Source of the DNA: Linepithema humile
Taxonomy: Eukaryota; Arthropoda; Insecta; Hymenoptera; Formicidae
DNA: 64,000 bases
Assembly (NCBI RefSeq): GCF_040581485.1
Contig: NC_090132.1
Span: 9,001,001-9,065,000, forward strand
Reading direction: 5' to 3'
Shown here: positions 50,332 to 61,000 of the stretch, piece after piece
How the letters are laid out: each line of letters begins with the position of its first letter
How positions within the stretch are numbered: the stretch's first letter is position 1
The notes under the pieces: model-generated
What the model was told of the DNA's origin: nothing
Database searches by the model: none
Seen by the model: only the letters and a program-made list of their open reading frames with translations
Position numbers and translations under genes: made by a program

Positions 50332-52600
50332 TTGAACCTAATAAGTACTAAATTAAAAAATGTGAACTTTTATCCACAAGTTATTCTAATTGTATTCACA
50401 TAATGGCAAATTTCTAATTACGCAAATGCAATAGCCAGCAAATTAATACGAATATAATTTTTACGTTAACAAAAGATGAAAAGACAAAAGTTCTTTATGT
50501 TTAAATTAATTTTATTTGTTATTTGAAAAAATGCACTTTTCCTTTGTTAATATTTTATATTTATAATGAATATTTTTTAATAATGCAAAACTATACAAAA
50601 GCTTATATATTCTGAAACGCGGAATGTTTTAATTCAATTTCTGTTATCATATTTTTCTAGAAGCTTCAAAGACGGAAAGACAGCATTGTTGAGAAAAATA
50701 GTTTTACTTAAAAAACAAAAAACTACTTTTAAAGTATTCGCAACATCAAAATTCTTCTTCGCCAAATCTTTATTTTCCATCTTTTGTAAATTCTAAAATA
50801 TGCGCAGTCATGGAAATTGGAATAAAAGTATCTGCATAATATGTTATAAAATTGTTTATTAGTGGTTAAGAAAACAAGGAGAAAAACGTATCGGTCAAAC
50901 ACATTTTAAGACCACACTATGCTGAATTATGAAGGAAGAGATATTAAGAGAGTGTATCAAGAGATAGCTATTTGCACTTCTCGGTTATTAAGATGTTGCA
51001 GCCGGAACGGCGCATGGACGTATACATTAATAGCCATCCATTTGCGGTGAGCAATTATAAAGACGTGGCGTCTAACGGGCTATAGAAGGAAGAACAAGGA
51101 AAAAAGAACGAAGGAAGAAGCTTGTTAAACACTTTGAGTCTATATCATCTCTATATGGCGTGTGTATAGAGCGTGAAATCCTAACAAGCGACCATCATCA
51201 AACAATGGAAAACTAGAACGAGAAGAGAACGTATTTTAGCACTATCAAAATCTTTTAACTGTTTCACTATCACAATAAGCCGGGCACTCAAATATCTCAC
51301 ACAAATATTTTAGAATAAGAAATTTACACGGGCACTCCAATATGCAGCCAAAATATAAATATCAAAAAACGATAATAATTTCATGCTTGGCAAAAAAATT
51401 GTTGTTGATCAAAACCTTTTAAGAATATTGATCTGAGAAATTGTGCTACTTTTCTAGAGTTTCGCACAGCTGCTAACTAGGACAACAATTATTTTAGAAG
51501 TTGCACGAGTGAAGCATGAATTCAGATATATTTGCGTTTATGTTAAAGGCCTTTGCAATTAAATTTTGCTGGTCATAATTTAAATATACATCATATAATG
51601 ATAATACGCATTTAAGAGTGGAGGAAGGAGGGAATTTTATGTTAATAAAAATAAAACGTGGAGTCCCCGCGCGATAAGTTTTACTGTAAGTGCCATTAAA
51701 AATTCTAGCCGCGCCACCGCGGCGAACAGGAATTCCCATTTCGCGCGACGATAAGGCGAGAGCACTTTCTAAATCCCGCGTCCTGTCTCCGCGGCCGACG
51801 CTGATAATAACAATAATGGATGCCCTCATCTGCAATTACAATAAGCAGTTAGCGGACTATAAATCACAAAGTGGTCCGCCCGCGATGAAATCTTTCTTTC
51901 CGCACGTACCGTCGCGGGATAAGGAAACTTCTTTCCCATCCCGGCAATTCCGGGGCTCGTCCACTTATTCCGGAAGTTAACGGCGTGCGGGGGTTGCAAC
52001 CCGGCGACCGGCTATTTAATTAGCAACGTCTCGCCGCAACGCGAGTAAAGAATCCCCATCGCAAATGACGATTCATCTTCCAACTAATGCACAAGACGAA
52101 TCCCGATAATTAGTTTTCATAATAAGAGGGCGGGGCGAGGGAGGGAGAAAAAAGAGCCGGGCTGAAAAACAATACGACCGAAGAAGCAGAAGCCGCCCAC
52201 GCTTCGCCAAACTTTACGACAAGTACAGCTGCGGTCGCACGACCACACAGCTATAATTTCATAAATAAATCGATACTGATTATAAATGTACTTATCAAGT
52301 AATATTTTTGCAAACTTTGTGTAGCTCCGTCGCTTTTAAGATTTTTATTTGACAGAATAATCGTACAGAATTATAATACATTAATATTAAATTTAAAAGA
52401 AGTGTTTTCTAAGACGGGAAACAATTATTAAGATTTATTAATTATTAAGATATACTCTGAATAGGAAACATAATTTGCAAGTATTAATGCAGCTATTTTT
52501 GGTTATTAAGACAAGTTATTAGAGAAGATTTTCATTTAGAGACTTGCTTCTTGATTATAAGAATAAAAGAAATTTACTCTCACTAGTCAATTATTATTAT

Positions 52601-52653
52601 TTAATAGGTTTTTAATAGGTTTATTTTAATAGGTTTTTAATAGGAATTTTAAT
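52601..52653. repeat. AT-rich short tandem repeat (TTAATAGG x4)
   Basis: The octamer TTAATAGG appears at 52601, 52612, 52626 and 52637 with T-rich spacers, followed by a decayed copy. It lies just left of the foldback at 52725-52856. Confidence 0.85.
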
Positions 52654-52724
52654 ACGTTTAATTTATCAAATTCCATTTTTCTTGTAAATTTTTCTAAATA
52701 TATGATTTATCTGAAACTGTAACT

Positions 52725-52856
52725 GGATGTCCATCTAGAAGCGAAAGTATAGTACTAAGAGTGCTCGTAGTATAGCAGGCTCGTTCGAGCCTATGTGAAA
52801 TCGTCATACGGTTCAAGAACTTAAATTCTCTGCCTTTACCGCAAGATGGACGTACC
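52725..52856. other. 132-base imperfect foldback with central palindrome
   Basis: The arm starting GGATGTCCATCT at 52725 pairs imperfectly with AGATGGACGTACC ending at 52856. Weaker pairing continues inward to a near-perfect centre, GGCTCG-TT-CGAGCC (52778-52791). A second small hairpin (CCCAT..ATGGG) follows at 52866-52880. No ORF covers it. Confidence 0.6.
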
Positions 52857-54004
52857 ATCACGTTTCCCATGCTTGATGGGATGATACAACGAGTTGCTGT
52901 TTAACAGAGAGTCGTGCAAACATTAATTTATTACTTTTTATTAATTTTATATCTTTATTCCGATGGCGAACGGTACTTTCAAATGACTCATAAGTTAACA
53001 TTTCTAAGCAATGCAACACTAAAAATATTTTTAACGCCATCAGTTGTTATCAAAATTTATTGTTATTTGTATGCTTAAAAAAAATCATAACAAAGAGATA
53101 AAAATTTAACAAAGAAGTCGAGAGAATTAGTTGAAATAAATCGAAATTGTATTGTAAAAATCAATTTATTAAATTTTTTTTTTACAAGAAAATATCAATT
53201 TTTATTAAGTAATTATAGTATAAAAATTAATTTACATATTTATGAACGTTAATGGATAACAAAATAGGTATCGTAAGCTCGAGTTATGCTTATTACATAA
53301 GACAATAATGTAGGAGCTTCTTTCTTAAGCGTGGTTAAAATTTTAATTGACAACAAGGAAGAGATTAATATTACACGATTAACAAATATATACTATTCTT
53401 CTAAATTATTGCAAACAACATTTTTCTACGCATAATCGATGGTGCGGATGTTATATCCTACTCCTAAATAAATGTATGACTGCTACTCAATTGTGCGAAT
53501 AATTAGAAAGGATAATATAAGGTATAGCACCTGTGCATTTCGATGATTACGACTTGAAAATGTAAAAACTCCGAGAAAAAAAAACACATTTTTCCGATTA
53601 AAAGGTAGATTAAAAAAATGCCTGCGCAAAACACATTTCAACGGAAATCAAAGAGCGAATTGTTGTGGGTGTGTGGGTGGAAGGCGGGGCAGACAGTCCC
53701 TCGACGAAATACGATTTCCTTGTCGATAATGATATTTTCAGGCCGTAATGATCGTATACGTACATTATATACAGAGAGAAGCATCTTCGTACATAAAATA
53801 TATTATATCTGCTTACATTATCCGGCCTATATGCGTCACGCATGACGTAATGCGGATCCGCGATTGGGAAGGTATATTAATAATGAAAATAATGTAATAT
53901 GAAAATAATGTATCTATTATAATATTAGCGATAAATATAGATCTCTCGGTGAAAGTAAAGCTTCGGAGGTGAAGTTGTTGCGATGGAATCGCGGATCGCA
54001 ATAA

Positions 54005-54010
54005 TTTATT
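54005..54010 (-). terminator. Possible poly(A) signal for hillarin
   Basis: This is AATAAA on the minus strand, about 770 bases past the hillarin stop. It is the first AATAAA I see on that strand downstream of the gene. If it is used, the 3' UTR would contain the hairpin at 54089-54150. Confidence 0.3.
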
Positions 54011-54088
54011 TGATATACGTTAGGTAAGAAGCGCGGGAAGATCATTATACGGAAATACTAACTTGCTAGATGATGATACAAGCGTGAC

Positions 54089-54150
54089 CGTTTCGAGCAC
54101 GTTCCTAGCGGGTGCTCGGAAAATTAAATCACCCGCTTGAACACGAAACG
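54089..54150. other. 62-base foldback in the probable hillarin 3' UTR
   Basis: CGTTTCG pairs with CGAAACG and AGCGGGTG pairs with CACCCGCT, with GTTC/GAAC pairing between and small bulges. The loop is about 15 bases. Length and loop size resemble a microRNA hairpin or a 3' UTR structural element. No known microRNA was recognised. Confidence 0.7.
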
Positions 54151-54776
54151 TACCTGAAACTCACGGCCACTTCCAGAAGGTATTCCTCCCGCGACGAGGA
54201 TATTGCGTAATTAATTTTACATTAATGTTTTTCTCCAAGTCGTAAACCTATTGTTAGACTCGAGGTAGCGTGTCAGCTCGGAATTGCGTGCCGCGTCATC
54301 TAATCTGCGCGACTGAAAAGTAGTTCTTAAGGAATGACATAAAGCGCCCACAGCTTTCACCATTGTCATTTTGCCCCCGCCGCCGCCGTCGTCGCTCTCT
54401 TTTCTTTCATGACTGAGTGTCGATAGTTCATCAGCGAATAAAGACCGATTGCACTTCCGGAAACACTTCTAGAACGAGAAATATCGGCGTCGTTTTGTAA
54501 GGCCGGGATAAGTTGTTCGGTGGAACGAGCGAAATTCACGCAATCGTCGGCGTGAAACTTTTGACGTTGTCTCCGCCGCGATAACGCTCGCTGTCCCTGC
54601 AAATATTTTAACGTCCCCGACCACAAAAGAACTGCATTCCTCACCGACTTCGTCATTCGTCTTAACGAATGCCGAAACTCCGGCTTGAAACTCCTTATAA
54701 CGATTGCCGTGCGCGCAAACTGGTAGAAGTTTTCCGGATAAAGTCGAAACTATGCCTCAAGAGCGCGAGCGTGCTC

Positions 54777-55088
54777 TCAATTCCTCTTGCTGGAGTTGAT
54801 GAGATATTTGCAGCAGTGCGTGAGCAGATGCTTCTCGCCGGTGACGTCATGCTGCGCGGTCGGCGAAGCCGTCGATTCTCTCGTGTAGACGTCCAGACCG
54901 TACTGGCCCTCCTCGGGGAAGCTTATGGAGAAAGTCACCACATCGTCGTCGGCGATGGAATGCGTCACGTACTTGGAGAGACGTTTCTCCTCGATGCCGT
55001 TCTTGTGCAGGGTCGCCATGAAGTCCGTCAAGGGCCTCGACATGCGAAATTGAATCTCGAGCTCGCGCCCGGCGAACACCAGAGCTTC
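54777..55088 (-). CDS. Hil: Hillarin last exon with stop codon
   Basis: This is 103 codons and a TGA at 54779-54777. The acceptor is GATTTTAG. It starts EALVFAGRELEIQFRMSR and ends HCCKYLINSSKRN. The end is strongly conserved in the family, which supports the stop as genuine. Confidence 0.94.
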   Translation of the reverse strand, partial: EALVFAGRELEIQFRMSRPLTDFMATLHKNGIEEKRLSKYVTHSIADDDVVTFSISFPEEGQYGLDVYTRESTASPTAQHDVTGEKHLLTHCCKYLINSSKRN

Positions 55089-58000
55089 CTAAAATCGATA
55101 GATCGCGCGATTACGAGCCGCTCTCCTGCATGCACCCGATAAGATCGAAAGATTCTTGTCTTGGCAATTTTCCTGAACTGAATGAATTACTCTTCCTTTT
55201 TTCGATCTAATACTTTTCCCGAAAAAGAGTGTAGAAACGAGAAGAAAAAATGTTTGTGCAACAAATTGAATTCAGGCATTACATAATTATTTCGCTTTAG
55301 TGTGCATTGCAGAAATATTCGTTCAGCTCTTTTAATTTTTGAGAGATATTATTTCTTCACAAAAATATCGTTATTAAAATTCAAAACTTCATTCAATCGT
55401 TAATTTATGCAATACTCAAAAGATAGAAATCCGAATGCATTTCTGAACCACTATATTCCGCACTGGTATTCGATCTTGTCTTTTGCTCTGAACTAATTGT
55501 AAGCAGATCGATTTAACCGGTTGACCTACCTGATGAGTGATGGGTATAAGCCCGAATAGCCTGGTGGCTTTAGTGGGGCCCCATTCGCCGCTGGCGCAAT
55601 CCGGCAATGGTACCATCACCGTCTGCAGTTCTTCACACGCGATTTTGAATTTGCAGACGCTCTTGAACTTCATCGGCTCGCCGGTCAAGTACTCCTTCGG
55701 CGTCACCGCGTTAGCGAATATATCCAAGAGAAAAGCACCGGAACACGGCGCGTGAACTCGGAATGCAACTATATTCCCCACAACAGACTGTAAATTGAAT
55801 TTATCAGGATTTATTCAAACCGCAAAGAGCCATATATCTTGCTATTTTATTGCAGATTTATGTTAAAGTCATAATATATTTTTATTACACCGTACAGAAG
55901 TGTGACATAATGTAAAAATAACGACAAAGAAATTCAATTATGACAATATTAAAATATGTGATCAAAATTTCACAACTATTGTAAAATTTACGTGATCAAA
56001 AACTGATTTCCTTCTTATAATTTTCAAATGAAGTCCTCAAATCTTAAAACGGCTTATTGGATCATTGATATTCAAGATTTCAGGAATACATGAACTGTTT
56101 AATAAAACTTTCCTGGCGTTTAAACACCGAAACGATGCCGTTTAAATCGCTTGAGATAAATGATCGCGCGGGTACGGTAGAGTCGCTATCAATTTACCTG
56201 CATGACAAAACGCTTGAGCGACACGCCGTCGTAGCCGTCGCCGTCATTGTCGTAAAACTTGAGATTGTAATGAAAGATAAGGGATGATTGCATATGCGCC
56301 GGCATCGCTATCCTCACGGTCGCAGCGCCGGTGGAATCCGTGTACATAACGGCATTCGTATTCGTATCCGGAAAGTAAAGGCCGTACCTGTAGCAGACGC
56401 AGAATTTATCCGAACGGTATTCTCCCCGTGCAACTTATGGTCATTGTTAATAGACCAACGCGTGCTCGCGCGCGCAATCGCCACGCTTGCGAGATCATCG
56501 GTTTAATTGCGTATTCTAACGGCTCTTGCGCGTTCACTTCAATGGAAAGGATTTTACATGATTAACACGTTGTATATATTTGATGTTATTGCTGCCTGCG
56601 TTTGTTAAGTCTAAATCTGAGCTAACAATGAAAGAGCGCATAATTAACACGACACTAGATAATATATAAATTCCGTTACGTGAAAGGCCGAAACATAAAT
56701 TGTGCAGCAATTAATTTCGCGCGACAATGGTTCCACATTTCTCTTTGATAAAAAAAAAAAAAAAAAAAAAAATAAAAGTATTTTTTTTACCTGAAGAATA
56801 GAGACCGCACGAAAGGCAGTTCCTCGAAGTCTTTAAGTGAAATCGGCTGTTTGAGCAATTGCCACTCCTCTTGCAGGGGGAAGAATTCGTATATGAATTC
56901 CCGTGGATCCGTCAGGAAATAATGATCGTCGTACTCGTACCTAAGTGAAACATTCTCGTGATCCGGCTGATCGTTTTATTTGTCGCGTGGTGAGCACGAA
57001 ACACTGTAATCACGAAATGGATCACGGCAAATTTCGGGTTCGTCGTACCTGAGACTGTCGTTCTTGGCTTTCGCTTGGCCGGGCCGGGGGACCTCTTTGG
57101 CATTGACGAGATGTCGCGCCCCCCAATTACACTGGACGAACCGCCACGCACCTGCCACGTACACGGCGTTCCAGCTGTTCCGGAATCGGTTGTCCTCGAA
57201 GCAAACGCCGGGCTGGTAGCCCGCCGACTTGCTGTAACCCTTGATGACGACGCAGTGCAGGCCGGCGTAACTGTATTCGAACATTTCGCCGCAATTTAGA
57301 GATCGAATCCGCTTTTCACGGGTGTAAAATATGTAAATGAATATCGAACATCGATTCCCCTATAAACTTTACCGCGCGCTTTTTACGCGCTCTTCCGCGC
57401 TTTTATACGAGTTACGCGAGAACTGGCGCAATAAGTCAGTAAAAATGAAACGTTCACGTATATCAGCCCTCCCCCACGTACGATTACGCCGGTGTGATAA
57501 AATATTTTCGATTTTTTTCCCCTCTTTATAGAGCACTTTACTTACTCCTTAATAAAAATCTTTATTTTCTCGTAAAACGAAAAAAATAATGGATGGAATG
57601 GAAATTGTTTATACGGGTTTATTTTCGTACTTTACGATGCCATTTGTGACACATTGTTACCTGCACAATCGTTTGAACAGTACGTGGTAACTTTCCGTGC
57701 CGTGTTTGATGCCCCTCAGCAGACCCATGGGAGTGTCACCTCGTAAGTTCTCATCGAACTGCATAGTGTTGAGGTTCTTCACGGTGATCCATCGGAATAT
57801 TGTCCTCGCCTTTTCTATATCGGATCCGCATCTGCTCACCAACTGTCGCACCAAGTCCGTGAACGTTTTTTGATCTTCTTGAGCTACCTAAGAGCAACAT
57901 CGGTATCGTAAATCAGTTGAATATCAGCGAACCGTGTCTTATGCAAACGGCGTTGCGATAAAATATGGATATTGCCTGGCTCTTGGCTCGCTTTTGTAAA

Positions 58001-61000
58001 TCCCCAGCTGATTTCTCAATAACCATCGGAAATTCGATCGCGAGAAAGGAAAAAAAAAAACTAAAAATATTAACTTATTGATTGAGCAAGCTGAACTCGC
58101 TCGTTTCTTCAAGCCCGTGTGATTAAACTGGAATAAACAAACTTGCAAAATGGACTGCCGTAAAGAAAAAGCAATAAGGCGAGGATAGCGTCGCCGAACT
58201 ATTCGCGACAGACCGAAATCTCGTTTCGGCGGCGAGGATGACTCGCGAGAAGAGGCCAGGCGCCGAAAGAATTTCGAGGTGAGGGCTTACCGAAATAGCT
58301 ATCTGATCCATGTCAGCGAACTCCAGAGGATCATTGTAGATGTGATACTTGGCGAGGGCCGGGGGCTGCGGGGGTGGCGCGCGCGACGGGTAAGGCAGGG
58401 GCGGCGCTTCCTCGGCATAACCGTCTCCCTCGTCAAGGTATAAACTCTCCTGGAGCATGTACTCGCTTCTCGCCTCATTGATCAGCTCCAGCATCTCCGA
58501 GCTCTGTTTCTCCACCAGCGCGGCGGTCGCCGCCCTATAAATTGATCAGGAGTAACGAGGGGCTTTGTTGCGCGCGTAAGCCCGGCTTCCTGGTTCGCGT
58601 GCGCCCGCTGCACGCGAGCTTGTTTATCGCCCGAAAAAGAAGGAAAAAAAAAAACACGAAGCCGAAACTGCCGTGGCTCGTAACGTGCCGCACGCGTAAT
58701 TCTTTCGTAAATTCTTTCGCAGCGAAAAAAATGCGTAAAATCGATGCGTAATCTCGCGTGTAACGCAAAGTTCCGTTTTAGATTGTCGACTTTTAATTGC
58801 ATAATAAACCCGAGATAAACAAATTACAGATCTTACGTGAAAAGTATCGAAACTTGTAGCGCGTGAATGCCGGGACAGCAAAGTGGCTCGGTTTAACTTT
58901 AACGAAGTGTTTGCAAAATTTTACTGTTTATTTCAATTTTTGTTTTCTTTCAAGTATACGTTGTCTCAATTATTCAGATCGTCCGTTTATCCAGCTGAGA
59001 AGATGAGAGATTTCTATTACTCTTTGTTACGCTCGTAAATTATACATCGTTTAATGCAATGGAGTATGCGTCGCCGTAAGTGTTACCTGTCCAATCTTAG
59101 AGCAAGATGTAGTATCGCGTTAATTACATAATAAATACCGTTCGTGCTCCAGCATCTTGCGCGTGAGACTTTCCTTCTTCTTGTCCCTGCGTAGAGTCAT
59201 GTTCTTCTCCAAGTCTTCCTTCTCCTGTTGAAATTGTTGGGTTCGAACTCTTCCGCCTTTTTCCCGTTCCCATCTCGCCGACAATTGCTCCAGCTCCTTC
59301 TCCCACTCGTCCTTGTTTAAAGATACACCATACGCAATGTATTAATACTTAATTCGTGCAAATTACTCGCAATTTGCAATGTTTAAAGAATTAACTCGCC
59401 AAAATGCGAGTAATAAATCACATTGTTTCTGTTGGAATCTACATTCAATTACGTACTCGGAATTCCTCGCGAATTCGTCTGTCTTCTTCCTCGCGGTGGT
59501 GCGCAAACTTCCGGTATAAATCATCCTCTTCTTTCCGGTGCTTCATCTCGAGACGCGTCTGCTCGTCGCGGTCCTAATGGTAACAGCAAAAACACAAATT
59601 AAATGCTCGATTCGTAGAATTTATATTTAACTTACAGTTAACAATGATTTGCATAATTAATTGAGAGAAGTGTCATAATTGTGGAAGAAAATATCGCGAC
59701 GATACAATTGCAGTATAATATTCAAAATAAATAGGTATATAACGGCATGGTGTGTATTAATTTTCACGCGATCAATACTTAAATATAGCCGCAGGAATTT
59801 AAATTTTATACCTCGAGCGATCATTATTCAGCACGTAATTTTGAAAAAGCAAACATGCGACCGCTACGTTACTAATTAAGGTTTAACGTGTCGTTACATG
59901 TCAGGAAGCATTCCACTAATCGTAAAGAGGCGGAGTTCGTGGATACGGTCGGACGCAATGAAACGTTTCTATTTCTTAAAACGCCCGCAGCATTGGCCTT
60001 AGAGGTAGGTACTCCACTTTTTGTATAATTTACTTTCACGTCGCGTTTCTGCTTTCATTCGCTTCCAGAAGAGTCTCCTCAAGGGTACGACAACTCGTCG
60101 CACGTCGACAAAAGTGAACTAATCCTTTTCCGGTGTATTTTTTAAAAAATGATACGCTGCGTCGCGCACGATTCTTTTCGCTCGTGTAGCCGCTACCGGA
60201 AATAAATAGAAATACGAACGGGAATGTTATCGGTGAAGTAAACAACGGCTTTTCTTTGAGATTAAGCGACGGGATTTCTTCAGTGCAATTTCTTCCGATA
60301 TAATTTCAAAGCAAAGGTTTGCCGCGTATGAATAATTGAAATACAATTCTCCAAAAGGACTGATAAATCTTCGTGACATCTATTTATGAAAATTTTACAG
60401 TCAGCGACACGTTACATAATTTTTCTCGCATTCGTGCTGATGTAAGGACGCTAGCGAAACCCACGCCGCAGTTATGTCATAATAATATAAGTACCTGATT
60501 TAAATTAAACGACTAAGACTTAACGAGGAAGAGTGATAAAACAGAAATAGTATATTTTTTTGTATTTATAGAAAAAAAATTATTTTTTGTCAAACGTAAT
60601 TTAAAAATATTTAGGCAATTTTATTAATAATAGATTTGACGCTAATTTCACGAAGGAAAAGCTGTTAAAAGGGGATTAAGTGAGCAAAATTGCGCAAGAC
60701 CTTCATATAATTTTTATCATGAGAAGAACTGCTTGTGACATCTTTCAGAATGACCAACGAAACTCCGGAGTGCAACCTGACGTAATTCAAGGCTAGTTTT
60801 CTTTTATCGTATTTTAGGCTTTTCACCGAGCCACATTACGTTAGAAACAGATGGAAGTTGCACCCACGTAATATGATTTTAAGATAAACCGGCGCGCGGA
60901 ACGCGGAGATGAATTTTCCCAGATACGTGTACACGGAGATATTTTGATCTGTTGAGAGAGATCTGCTTGCCGTTTACAGTTTATTCCTGGAAATGGGACA

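Larger units (their letters stand above)
44801..53990. other. Intergenic DNA left of the hillarin 3' end; no gene seen
   Basis: A CpG-rich patch at 44800-45060 holds several CGATA/ATCGAT motifs (TATCGATAA at 44818) next to a G-rich tract. The rest is mainly AT-rich with the foldbacks at 48810, 50307 and 52725. No coding exon is recognisable. Confidence 0.6.

Noticed and set aside
57271..57284. Reading of hillarin exon 6 starting further upstream at MFEYS
   Set aside because: The split-codon phase of exon 5 and the AATACAG acceptor require the exon to start at 57270; the upstream reading breaks frame.
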